From positions 40,277 to 104,276 of the forward strand of contig NZ_JBLWFS010000014.1 in assembly GCF_048323755.1 (NCBI RefSeq): a DNA stretch of 64,000 bases, read 5' to 3'. The first letter of the stretch is position 1. Each line of letters opens with the position of its first letter. The notes under the pieces were generated by a model. The model saw nothing but the letters and a program-made list of their open reading frames with translations. It ran no database searches and was not told the DNA's origin. Positions 1-7,724 of this stretch are shown piece by piece. This DNA comes from Alkalihalobacterium sp048323755. Lineage in GTDB: Bacteria; Bacillota; Bacilli; Bacillales; Bacillaceae_F. The position numbers were made by a program, and so were the translations under genes.

Positions 1-44
1 GGAGCATTCGTTGTATGAGAAGAATTATGGGCTGGACATAATTT

Positions 45-155
45 GGACAATAAACGAGATGATTTGGACAATAAAAATTTAAAACGGACAATAAATCGTG
101 AAATCGGACAATAAAAATTCAAAACGGACAATAAATTGTGAAATCGGACAATAAA
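45..155. repeat. 20-bp tandem repeat, GGACAATAAA core
   Basis: The core GGACAATAAA starts at 45, 66, 86, 106, 126 and 146, so the period is 20-21 bp. Units alternate between two versions (core followed by an A-rich tail, and core followed by TCGTG or TTGTG), giving a 40-bp higher-order period. A related pair lies at 59529 and 59548, again about 20 bp apart. The repeat is non-coding and sits downstream of the Toprim gene. Its function is unknown. Confidence 0.9.
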
Positions 156-239
156 CTAAGAAGACGCCCCAATACGAGCCACGGTTTGTTTAGCCTACCA
201 CTAATACGTTATACAATACACAATAAAAGGCATGTCAGC

Positions 240-593
240 TTAAAATCTCTCAAGATCGGTGCTTAAAAAAGGACGTTTCACTTCAAAATACTCACCTAAC
301 ACCTCAGCAAGGTATTCAAATGGGGTTGTTTCCACTTGTCCAAAATCTTTGTCAGTATACAAATGAGTGGCATTTGGTAATTCTCGCTTCAACTGCCTTC
401 GTAATTTTTCTCCAGAGTCATCTGCATCAACAAGTATATAGACATCGAGATCCTCCACAGGTAAAATGAGTGTCTCAAGCTTCTCTTCACTTAATGTTCC
501 ATGCGTACAAATGATTTCGACAGCCTCATCCAAAACCTTCTGCACTCGCTTTCGGTCGTTTTTACCTTCTACAATTATGATTTTTTCGTCCAT
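240..593 (-). CDS. Small Toprim-domain protein (YusF-like)
   Basis: This 117-residue protein is essentially one Toprim fold, the metal-binding domain shared by primases, topoisomerases and RNase M5-type nucleases. The N-terminal strand ends in the catalytic-type Glu of IIIVEGKND (residue 9), and the DxD motif is seen as LVDADDSG (about residues 55-62). Its length matches stand-alone Toprim proteins of Bacillus such as YusF, and no other domain is present. A nucleic-acid transaction is the family expectation, but the substrate is unknown. The downstream side (lower coordinates) is non-coding repeat DNA, and no operon partner is visible. Confidence 0.8.
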   Translation of the reverse strand: MDEKIIIVEGKNDRKRVQKVLDEAVEIICTHGTLSEEKLETLILPVEDLDVYILVDADDSGEKLRRQLKRELPNATHLYTDKDFGQVETTPFEYLAEVLGEYFEVKRPFLSTDLERF

Positions 594-715
594 GTGATCA
601 TCCTCTATACTAATGATTGTTCATTATATTCAGGTCGGCTTGTCCTAAGTATAGTATATGTTCGTATTAACTTAAACCATTACAATCAGGTGACTAAATA
701 AATCATTTTGTTTTA

Positions 716-835
716 GGCTCTTTTCTCAAAGATTGTTGATCCTTGCTTTTGACCGTAGCCAAGCGGATGCTTGGTTCTTCACACTGTGCGTAAAGCGAAA
801 ACGGTTCAAAAGCAACAAAGTTTACGAAAACAGCC
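716..835. repeat. 120-bp imperfect palindromic element
   Basis: The left end (GGCTCTTTTCTCAAAG, then TTGTTG and CTTTTGACCG) is the imperfect inverse of the right end, whose reverse complement begins GGCTGTTTTCGTAAAC, then TTTGTTG and CTTTTGAACCG. The centre contains the shorter hairpin AAGCGGATGCTT. The whole element could fold into one long stem, as expected of a non-autonomous MITE or REP-like unit. No transposase is adjacent. It lies between two minus-strand genes. Confidence 0.7.
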
Positions 836-871
836 TTGTTTTACAAGGTGTAAACAGAAGGTGGTTCACTT

Positions 872-901
872 AAAAAAAGACCTAGTCTCAATGACTAGAT
901 C
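872..901 (-). terminator. Rho-independent terminator
   Basis: On the minus strand the stem GATCTAGTC / GACTAGGTC is followed by a run of seven T. It lies directly downstream of the small minus-strand gene ending at 917. Confidence 0.8.
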
Positions 902-916
902 CCTTCGTCTATAATA

Positions 917-1144
917 CTACATCTTTTTCTTAATATCCTCACGAATTGATTCGATCATTGCATCCGGTAAATTCGCTGGTAGCGTTGTATCGCTTGCGAA
1001 CATCCACGAATTCATTAATTCCATGTCTGTTTTATGGAATGTAATGCTGTAATCTTTATCGTCATAAGTAAATTCAGCGGTAACCGACGGATCCCCTTCA
1101 AAGTCGTCGTCAATAATCATGTGTTTGATTTCATATGATTCCAC
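917..1144 (-). CDS. Small acidic hypothetical protein
   Basis: I do not recognise this protein of about 75 residues. It is acidic, probably mixed alpha/beta, and ends in a charged helix (ESIREDIKKKM). I chose the GTG start at 1144 because an AGGAGG ribosome-binding site lies eight bases upstream. The longer reading from a TTG at 1168 would place that site inside the gene. A dedicated terminator follows, so it is probably monocistronic. No membrane segment or signal peptide is seen. Confidence 0.65.
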   Translation of the reverse strand: MESYEIKHMIIDDDFEGDPSVTAEFTYDDKDYSITFHKTDMELMNSWMFASDTTLPANLPDAMIESIREDIKKKM

Positions 1145-1452
1145 TCGATCATCCTCCTGATTATTCAAGTATTAATAGAATTTACTTTTCACTTTGGTTT
1201 ATACAAAAGATCTTGTATTCCTTGTAATAATAGGTATTGAATTATTGATCCTTTATTTTTTTTAAGCTTTACCAAATTATTTTTAAAAAAGTATTTTTAT
1301 TTTATTGTTGAATGTGTTATACTATATTTAATTATTGTTGTTCGGAATATGATGATTGAAAGTACAAATACCAACGAGTTATTTTGTCTTGAATGAGTAT
1401 GACGGCAAGGATAGTAATATATTGTGCAACAAAGCACTAGGAGGAAACACAC
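1145..1452 (+). promoter_or_regulatory. Intergenic region and long 5' leader of the cold-shock gene
   Basis: A candidate -10 box, TATACT, lies at 1318-1323 without a good -35 box. Transcription from there would give a leader of about 120 nt ending in an AGGAGG site just before the ATG. Long structured leaders are typical of csp genes and act in cold-dependent translation. The promoter is inferred from this arrangement only. Confidence 0.45.
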
Positions 1453-1653
1453 ATGAACACAGGTACAGTAAAATGGTTTAACGCAGAAAAAGGTTTTGGA
1501 TTTATCGAGGTTGAAGGTGGAGACGACGTATTCGTACACTTCTCAGCTATCCAAGGTGAAGGTTTCAAAACTTTAGAAGAAGGTCAAGCAGTTACTTTCG
1601 ACGTAGAAGAAGGTCAACGTGGACCTCAAGCTACTAACGTTAACAAAGCGTAA
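1453..1653 (+). CDS. cspB: Cold-shock protein (CspB family)
   Basis: This 66-residue single OB-fold protein binds single-stranded RNA and DNA as a chaperone. Both RNA-binding motifs are intact: RNP1 as KGFGFIEV (about residues 13-20) and RNP2 as VFVHFSAI (about 26-33). The length and the start MNTGTVKWFNAEKGFGFI fit Bacillus CspB/C/D. A strong AGGAGG site precedes the ATG, and a long leader and a strong terminator frame it as a single-gene unit. Which csp paralogue it is cannot be decided from the sequence alone. Confidence 0.93.
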   Translation: MNTGTVKWFNAEKGFGFIEVEGGDDVFVHFSAIQGEGFKTLEEGQAVTFDVEEGQRGPQATNVNKA

Positions 1654-1669
1654 TTTAGCTTAAAAGTAT

Positions 1670-1702
1670 AGCTTCTCCCCTTGTGGGAGGAGCTTTTTAT
1701 TT
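1670..1702 (+). terminator. Terminator of the cold-shock gene
   Basis: The stem AGCTTCTCCC / GGGAGGAGCT (one G-T pair) is followed by TTTTTATTTT, 17 bases after the cspB stop codon. Confidence 0.88.
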
Positions 1703-1733
1703 TGGGTGAATTCTATAATATATATGGCGGTAT

Positions 1734-1780
1734 TACACGAAGCACCCAACCTTTTCTCTTCAGTTGAGTGCTTCATTTTT
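1734..1780. terminator. Hairpin between cspB and floT
   Basis: The stem GAAGCACCCAAC / GTTGAGTGCTTC is followed by seven T on the plus strand and preceded by A-rich sequence on the minus strand. It lies immediately downstream of the minus-strand floT gene and is likely a bidirectional terminator. Confidence 0.6.
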
Positions 1781-1790
1781 TTACCCAAAC

Positions 1791-3335
1791 TTACTCATTG
1801 CTTTTTGTCTCATCCGTTGTAATTGTTTCAGTTGCTGCGGCTTCCGCTGCGGCGATTTGATTATCGTTTCGCTGTGCGGTTTCTGTGCGAACGACCGTAT
1901 GGGTATTTCCTCTGTTCACGAGATCTGTGAGCAATTTTGAAATATCGATTCCTGTTAATTCTTTTAAAGGTTCTTGCACTTGTGCCATCGTGTTCGTGAT
2001 GCTTTTGCTGTAGGAAGAAACACCGTTTCCATTTCCAGTGGTGTCGATAATTTTAACGGATTCAATGTTGGATAATGGTTTTGAAATCGACTCTGCAAAC
2101 TGTGGTAACATTTCGATTAATTTTTCAATAATGATCACTTCTCCATGTTTTGCAATCGCTTCAGCGAGTAATCGCTTCGCCTCGGCTTCTGCTTCCCCTC
2201 GTTTACGGATAACTTCCGCTTCAGCAAGACCTTCTTCTCGCTTGATTTTTGCTTTCGTTTCCCCTTCAATCCGCGCTCGTTCTGCATCGGCTTCCGCTTT
2301 TTTCGTCGTTTCGTAAAAATCAGCATCTGCTTTCGCTTTACGTACTTTCGCCTCTTCTTCCTCTAGTTTTACTGCACGTTCACGCTCAAGGTGTTGAATA
2401 CGAAGTTCTTCTTCTCTTTTGCGTGCGTGAAGTTGTAATTCTTCTTCTTGAACCTCTTTATCGAGTTTTGCTTTTTCTAACTGGTACGACTGTTCGGATT
2501 TTGCTCTTGCTCGTTCGGTCTCTTCTTTTATCGCTGCATCTTTCAGGTCTTTTGCTTTTTGTGCGGCAGAAATTTCGATTTTACGTTGGAATTCTTGTTC
2601 TTTCGCTTCTTTATCATTGTTTGCTTTATGAATTCGTGCTTCTTTATCGCTATTGGACTCAGCGATTTCAGCGCGCTTTCGAACTTCAGCAATTCGAGGA
2701 CGACCTAAGTTTTCTAAGTATCCATTTTCAGGGTCGGCGTCACGTAAATCTTGTAACCCTAAAGAAGTAATCTTGAAACCCATGTCGTCTAACTGCTTTT
2801 GGGCTACTTTTGTTACTTCATCGTTGAATTTTTCACGGTCTTCGTTAATTTCTTCTACGGTCATTTTCGATAAAATCGCACGAAGGTTAGCATTCAGTAC
2901 TTCGGAAATTTCGTCGCCAATTTCATTTTGTTTTTTACCGAGAAACTGTTCAGCATAGATGGCAATTCCTCTTAATGTATCTGCCACTTTAACCATCGCC
3001 ACAGCATCAGCGACAATAGGCACTCCGCCGCATGTGTAGACTCTTGGTGTTGTTAACTTTAATTGAAAAGAAGTTAAATCAACGGGAGTTGCTGTTTGAT
3101 GCATTTTGAGAAGATGGCCCCCACCACGGATGATCTTCATGGAACGCCCTTCATTGTCGGTAAATATATTCGTTTCTTTGTTCGGATCACCTAATCTGGG
3201 CCCAGCAATTATTAACGCTTCATTCGACCTCGCCGTTTTATAACGAAACTTCATCCAGAACCACCAAATCACGCCGCCAATCGCAGCAAGAATTAAGATC
3301 GGGATTAGAAAAGAAAGAAATACTACAACGGTCAT
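1791..3335 (-). CDS. floT: Flotillin-like membrane scaffold protein FloT
   Basis: This 514-residue protein matches FloT (YuaG), the scaffold of bacterial functional membrane microdomains. An N-terminal hydrophobic hairpin (about residues 4-28) anchors it. An SPFH/PHB domain follows (about 35-220), then a long Glu/Ala/Lys-rich coiled coil with flotillin EA repeats (about 220-400), and a C-terminal segment with a Gln/Thr-rich tail. The ATG is preceded by a GGGAGG site. In B. subtilis the gene follows the NfeD-type yuaF, but no such partner is adjacent here. Confidence 0.92.
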   Translation of the reverse strand: MTVVVFLSFLIPILILAAIGGVIWWFWMKFRYKTARSNEALIIAGPRLGDPNKETNIFTDNEGRSMKIIRGGGHLLKMHQTATPVDLTSFQLKLTTPRVYTCGGVPIVADAVAMVKVADTLRGIAIYAEQFLGKKQNEIGDEISEVLNANLRAILSKMTVEEINEDREKFNDEVTKVAQKQLDDMGFKITSLGLQDLRDADPENGYLENLGRPRIAEVRKRAEIAESNSDKEARIHKANNDKEAKEQEFQRKIEISAAQKAKDLKDAAIKEETERARAKSEQSYQLEKAKLDKEVQEEELQLHARKREEELRIQHLERERAVKLEEEEAKVRKAKADADFYETTKKAEADAERARIEGETKAKIKREEGLAEAEVIRKRGEAEAEAKRLLAEAIAKHGEVIIIEKLIEMLPQFAESISKPLSNIESVKIIDTTGNGNGVSSYSKSITNTMAQVQEPLKELTGIDISKLLTDLVNRGNTHTVVRTETAQRNDNQIAAAEAAATETITTDETKSNE

Positions 3336-3778
3336 TTTAAAAAACCTCCCAAACTATGATTTTTATAAAGTGAAAACTTCTTGAGTGTTCGTTTTCTTCA
3401 CCCCCACTTAAAATTAGATGAACCAATCGGGTTGTTACAGAGGCCTACTCGATTTGGGTCACAGAGACATTGTGGACGTGGCGAACTTTGTCTGTGTTTT
3501 TCTCCCAAATAGCCTAGAGGTTTGAAGTGGAGTCTTAGCACTTGTTGAACGGTATAAAACTAAAAAAGGCTGTATGTAGTACTTCTAATGAATAGAAAAT
3601 AGTTCTTCAATGATACCTGCTTTCATTCGTATGCAAACTAAAAGGTTGTATGCAAATTTTTCCACCTTAATTCATCTCATACTGGATTTACGATTGAGAA
3701 TTTAAAAGTTTTCATGCTTTTGGAAATAATAACTAATTTTTGATTGTTTCTCATTTTTAATGGGATAGCCATCAGCAT
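3336..3778. other. Non-coding region upstream of floT
   Basis: No convincing reading frame is present. The floT promoter should lie here, but I could not assign it. The sequence then runs into the 51-bp repeat array. Confidence 0.5.
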
Positions 3779-4051
3779 ATAGCCTGTTTCTTCCTGTTAC
3801 TGGGAAAAGAGGGTTCATAACTTGAATGTATGGCCCGTTTACTCCATTTATTGTAAAAAGCAGGTTCATAACTCGAATATATGGCCCACTTCTGGCTATT
3901 GTTGGAAATAGTTGGTTTAAAACTCAAATATATGGTTCGTCTCTTTCTGTTATTGGAGAAAACAGGTTCAAAACTGTTGTACATGGCTCATTTCTTCCTG
4001 TTGTTAGAAATTGTAGGTTTGTAATTCGTTTGGATGGCTCCCTTGTTCCAT
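3779..4051. repeat. 51-bp degenerate tandem repeat, 5.3 copies
   Basis: Units begin at 3779, 3830, 3881, 3932 and 3983, with a partial unit at 4034-4051. Each starts ATGGCNC or similar and contains GGTTYATAACTCGAATAT-like sequence before the next unit. Because 51 is a multiple of three, frames stay open on both strands and give 17-residue repeats, but copies differ at many positions and neither strand has a ribosome-binding site. I treat it as a non-coding satellite, not as a gene. Confidence 0.85.
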
Positions 4052-4087
4052 AATTAGTAGAGCTCTGCAGTATGTTCATTACTACAA

Positions 4088-4118
4088 AAAACAAAAAAGC
4101 ACAGGCTCAACCTGTGCT
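4088..4118 (-). terminator. Terminator of the GH32 gene
   Basis: On the minus strand the stem AGCACAGG / CCTGTGCT is followed by TTTTTTG. It lies about 20 bases past the stop codon of the glycoside hydrolase gene. Confidence 0.85.
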
Positions 4119-4138
4119 CCAGTTATTCTTCTTATGTT

Positions 4139-5650
4139 TTATTCTTTTTCCATATAATTCATACTGTGCTTCAAATCCCATTTTTTTAAATGAGTCAACT
4201 GGCAGGGGCCGTCGGAAAAAAAGCGGATGCTAGTTGAATTTTCATCGGGATAAATTCTTCCTGTCATCACCTTTTCACCGTCATTTATGAAAACTTCGAC
4301 GGACGATTTATCGATAAAAATTCGTAAATGAAGTGCATTGTTAATTAATTGGACAGGAGCTTTTCTTACACCGCCAGGCCCAGAACCGGCTTGGTTTCGG
4401 TCAAAGATCATTACCCCACTGTTTACATCATACTTTAATTCGGTATACTGTTCGCCAGTTTCATTCATTCTCAGCTTTAAGCCAAATTGAGAAGCTTCGT
4501 TTGCATTTATGTAGACATCTAATTCTAATGAATTGCCGTCAACTTCTTTAAAGGCGACTTCTCCTTCGACCATTAGATTTTTGTAATTTACTTGGTTCCC
4601 GCGAATGTTTGTAATTTCAGGTACAGGTTTTGATTTGATCTTTCCGTTTTCTAATACGAGTTGACGAGGCAGTGTCATGGCACCGGCCCAATTTTGTTTT
4701 TGTTCAGGCATTTCGCTTTCCCACATCGCCATCCAAGCGATCATGATGCGTCTACCTTGATCATCGATCGTTGTTTGCGGGGCATAAAAATCAAAACCGT
4801 AATCGAGCATTTCGAATTCTCCGTGCTGTAATACTCCTGTATCGTAATCGAGTTTACCAAGTACATATCCAGCTTGGTGAAGGTTATGATATTTATCTCC
4901 TTCGGGCGTTAATCCTTGAGGAGACATGACGAGAACCTCTTGTTCTTCTAATGTAAAAATATCTGGGCATTCCCACATGTAGCCGAAGTTTCCTTCTCCT
5001 TTTGCAGAAACTGCCATGAACTTCCATGAAACTAAGTCACGAGAACGATAGAGCAGAATTTGTCCTGTTTCTTCATTTGTTTTTGATCCTAAGACACAAT
5101 AATAGTAATCGTTATGCTTCCACACTTTCGGGTCGCGGAAATGGTAAGGGTGTATATTTCCTTCAGGTGCTTCCGAAATCACTGGATTTTCTTTTACCTT
5201 ATCAAAATGGATCGCATCTTCACTTACTGCTAGGCATTGGACTTGCTTCAAATCGGTATCACGATTTTCGCCTGTCCATACATTCCCCGTGTACATTAAA
5301 TATAACTTCCCGTCTTTTTCTATGGCGCTCCCAGAAAAGCAACCGTCTGCGTCATAGTCTTCACTTGGAGCAAGTGCGATCGGTAAATGCGACCACTGTA
5401 TCAAATCTTTACTTTTAACATGTCCCCAAAACATCGGACCCCACTCAGGTGAATACGGATGATGCTGATAAAACAAATGATACTCACCTTTATAGTATAT
5501 AAATCCATTCGGGTCGTTCATCCAAAACGCTGGTGTTGCCACGTGATAGTTCAACCTCCAAGGATCTTGTTTTACTTTTTCGTGCTCAATTAGTACCGAT
5601 TCCATCGCTTTTGCGATTTGTTCTTTATGGTTGTTTGTGTTGTTTTCCAT
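4139..5650 (-). CDS. GH32 beta-fructosidase (sucrose/fructan hydrolase)
   Basis: This protein of about 503 residues is a family GH32 hydrolase of terminal beta-fructosyl linkages. The catalytic residues are in place: nucleophile Asp46 in WMNDPNG, transition-state stabiliser in FRDP (Asp173) and acid/base Glu227 in WECPD. The five-bladed propeller is followed by the usual C-terminal beta-sandwich (about 350-490). There is no signal peptide, so it should be cytoplasmic and act on imported sugar or sugar phosphate. The start at 5650 is preferred because AAAGGTGG lies seven bases upstream; an upstream in-frame ATG at 5671 lacks a site. It is the last gene of the LacI-controlled sugar locus. Confidence 0.93.
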   Translation of the reverse strand: MENNTNNHKEQIAKAMESVLIEHEKVKQDPWRLNYHVATPAFWMNDPNGFIYYKGEYHLFYQHHPYSPEWGPMFWGHVKSKDLIQWSHLPIALAPSEDYDADGCFSGSAIEKDGKLYLMYTGNVWTGENRDTDLKQVQCLAVSEDAIHFDKVKENPVISEAPEGNIHPYHFRDPKVWKHNDYYYCVLGSKTNEETGQILLYRSRDLVSWKFMAVSAKGEGNFGYMWECPDIFTLEEQEVLVMSPQGLTPEGDKYHNLHQAGYVLGKLDYDTGVLQHGEFEMLDYGFDFYAPQTTIDDQGRRIMIAWMAMWESEMPEQKQNWAGAMTLPRQLVLENGKIKSKPVPEITNIRGNQVNYKNLMVEGEVAFKEVDGNSLELDVYINANEASQFGLKLRMNETGEQYTELKYDVNSGVMIFDRNQAGSGPGGVRKAPVQLINNALHLRIFIDKSSVEVFINDGEKVMTGRIYPDENSTSIRFFSDGPCQLTHLKKWDLKHSMNYMEKE

Positions 5651-5767
5651 CGTCATTCCACCTTTATTCATCTATCAAGTTTTAGATATGATTTACTTTT
5701 CTTAGCGAGTATCATGTTCTTGCTTAGGTAAGGTTCCTATTAAAAATGCAAACCTTGCTTAATATGT

Positions 5768-5799
5768 AAAAAAGTGAGGCTACTAGTGAACCTCACTTT
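5768..5799 (-). terminator. Hairpin terminator between permease and GH32 gene
   Basis: On the minus strand the stem AAAGTGAGG / CCTCACTTT is followed by TTTTTTAC. It sits inside an apparent operon, after the second permease and 118 bases before the GH32 start. Either the enzyme gene has its own promoter or it is expressed by read-through. Confidence 0.75.
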
Positions 5800-5826
5800 T
5801 GTTTGATACGTTTTTAGTATTATCCT

Positions 5827-6654
5827 TTATTTATCGCCTCTAAACGAAATTCCTTTTAAGAAGTATCGATTAAAGAACGCGTAGATGATCAGAACCGGTA
5901 ATGTAAACACCATGGAGGCGGCCATAATAAAGTTCCAAAACGTGACATATTGACCTTTGAAGGCATTCAATCCAACCGTTAATGTGAACATCTCTTGATC
6001 GGTCATGATGATCAATGGTCTCATAAAGTCATTCCAAAATGCCATGAATACGAAGATCGCTTGTGCTGCTAGTGCAGGTTTGGCAATCGGTAAAACAATT
6101 CTAAAGAATGTTCCTAAGCGAGTTAAACCATCAAGTGCAGCTGCTTCTTCGAGTTCTTTCGGGAAGTTAACGAAGAATTGACGCATCATAAAGATGAATG
6201 TTGCGTTTACCATGGCAGGAACGATCATACCTTGATAAGAATTTAACCAACCTAATTCTTTTAAGATTAAGTAGTTTGGAATCATGGTTACTTGGCCAGG
6301 GATCATAAGAACCGCTAGTACGATAATAAACACACTCTTTTTTCCTGGGAAACTGATACGTGCCAGTGCATAACCTGCCATGGAGTTAAATAACAGATTA
6401 AGAGCTGTTCCAACTACGGCAATAAACACACTATTAAATAACCATCTTGGAAACAGCGTTTGCTCTATAAAAATTTGACGATAATTTTCAAGAGTAAACA
6501 TTTGCGGTAAAAAGTTCATTGAACCGCTTAAAATCTCTTCTAACGTTTTAAACGATGAAGACAATGCCCATAGAAATGGGATTAACGTAACAATTGCATA
6601 TCCGACTAGGACCACATATAGAAATGATTTTCCTATAGAGAATTTTTTCTTCAT
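5827..6654 (-). CDS. ABC sugar transporter permease (CUT1, MalG-type)
   Basis: This membrane permease of about 275 residues has six predicted helices. The cytoplasmic EAA loop, which contacts the ATPase, is seen as EEAAALDGLTRLGTFFRIVLP (split about residues 180-200). It ends in the RYFLKGISFRGDK tail usual for MalG-type subunits. I start at the ATG at 6654, 12 bases after AAAGGAGG; an upstream GTG at 6681 overlaps that site. It pairs with the next permease upstream to form the channel of an oligosaccharide importer. No ATPase gene is present locally, so a shared MsmX-type ATPase is likely. Confidence 0.92.
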   Translation of the reverse strand: MKKKFSIGKSFLYVVLVGYAIVTLIPFLWALSSSFKTLEEILSGSMNFLPQMFTLENYRQIFIEQTLFPRWLFNSVFIAVVGTALNLLFNSMAGYALARISFPGKKSVFIIVLAVLMIPGQVTMIPNYLILKELGWLNSYQGMIVPAMVNATFIFMMRQFFVNFPKELEEAAALDGLTRLGTFFRIVLPIAKPALAAQAIFVFMAFWNDFMRPLIIMTDQEMFTLTVGLNAFKGQYVTFWNFIMAASMVFTLPVLIIYAFFNRYFLKGISFRGDK

Positions 6655-6720
6655 AAGATCTCTTGTCCTCCTTTGTTGCACAGACGAATTAGGGGCTCGA
6701 ATGTTAAGTTATGATACATA

Positions 6721-7665
6721 TTAATAAATCTTTTCATCTTTAGAGAATTTTCTTTGCAATAATGTTGCAACTAAGATGATCAACGCTAACATAAATGCAA
6801 TCGCAGCTGCATATCCCATCGTACCCATTGAGCTAAATGCATATTGATAGATCAGTAGAACGACGGTTAATGTTGAGTTATCAGGTCCACCTGATCCGCC
6901 TGAGAAGATATACGATTGATCAAACAACTGAAACGTTCCGATAATCCCCATAATAATAACAAAGGAAGTAACTGGACGAAGCATTGGAACTGTAACATGG
7001 AAAAACTTTTGGATCGCATTGGCGCCATCCAGATCTGCTGCTTCATACAATGAATCTGGTATATCTTGAAGGGCTGCTAAGTAAATCACCATAAAGAATG
7101 GTGCGGTAGCCCAAATATTCATAATCATAATTGCAATTAAAGCGACACTTGGATCTCCAATCCAATTGTACGTAGGTAAGTTAAAAAAGGCTAAAATATG
7201 GTTAATTAAACCGTTTTGGTTGTACATCCACATAAAAATTAAAGTTAATACGGCTGAAGATGTTAATGTTGGTAAGAAATAAACAATTCTAAAAAACTTT
7301 TGACCTTTCATTCCTGCATTTAATGTTGCTGCTAAGAATAACGCTAATGCAGTTTGAGTTGGAACTACGATAAGGACGTAAAACGCTGTATTTTTTAAAG
7401 CGATCCCTGCACGGAAATCATCAAACATGCGGACGAAGTTATCAAATCCAATAAAAGTGAAGCTCGTTTGTCCGAGTAATTCTACTTTATGAAAGGCTAG
7501 AAAAACCGCATAAAGGATCGGTGCAATAATAAACAAACCTAAAGTAAAGATCATCGGGGAAAGAAATAAGTATCCTTGTCCTGCTTCACGTAAATCACGT
7601 TTCGTATATTTTCTTTTCTTTTGTTTCTTCATCGTATTGGAGACTTTTGTTTCTGGTTGTGGCAT
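6721..7665 (-). CDS. ABC sugar transporter permease (CUT1, MalF-type)
   Basis: This 314-residue permease has a hydrophilic, Lys/Arg-rich N-terminus and then six membrane helices. The EAA motif reads YEAADLDGANAIQKFFHVTVP (split about 215-235). It is the MalF-type partner of the following permease. AAGGAG lies upstream of the ATG. It is co-oriented with the binding protein (59-base gap) and the second permease, in the order binding protein, MalF-type, MalG-type. Confidence 0.92.
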   Translation of the reverse strand: MPQPETKVSNTMKKQKKRKYTKRDLREAGQGYLFLSPMIFTLGLFIIAPILYAVFLAFHKVELLGQTSFTFIGFDNFVRMFDDFRAGIALKNTAFYVLIVVPTQTALALFLAATLNAGMKGQKFFRIVYFLPTLTSSAVLTLIFMWMYNQNGLINHILAFFNLPTYNWIGDPSVALIAIMIMNIWATAPFFMVIYLAALQDIPDSLYEAADLDGANAIQKFFHVTVPMLRPVTSFVIIMGIIGTFQLFDQSYIFSGGSGGPDNSTLTVVLLIYQYAFSSMGTMGYAAAIAFMLALIILVATLLQRKFSKDEKIY

Positions 7666-7724
7666 CTATCTACAACTCCTTTTAAAGGTGAGAAGAGAGG
7701 AGATCCCCCCTTCTCAACTATAAA

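Noticed and set aside
1..155. CRISPR array
   Set aside because: Units are only 20 bp with near-identical short spacers in alternating order, and no cas genes are present. It is a tandem repeat.
2038..2958. Plus-strand open frames inside floT
   Set aside because: They are antisense shadows of the coiled-coil region, Ser/Ala- or Leu-rich with no ribosome-binding sites.
3336..3450. Possible sigma-W promoter of floT
   Set aside because: TGTAAC with 16-bp spacing is present, but the -10 is CTAA instead of CGTA. Too weak to call.
3772..4053. Overlapping reading frames on both strands giving 17-residue repeats
   Set aside because: They result from a 51-bp DNA repeat. Neither strand has a ribosome-binding site, and Cys/Ser/Tyr-rich text has no recognisable fold.
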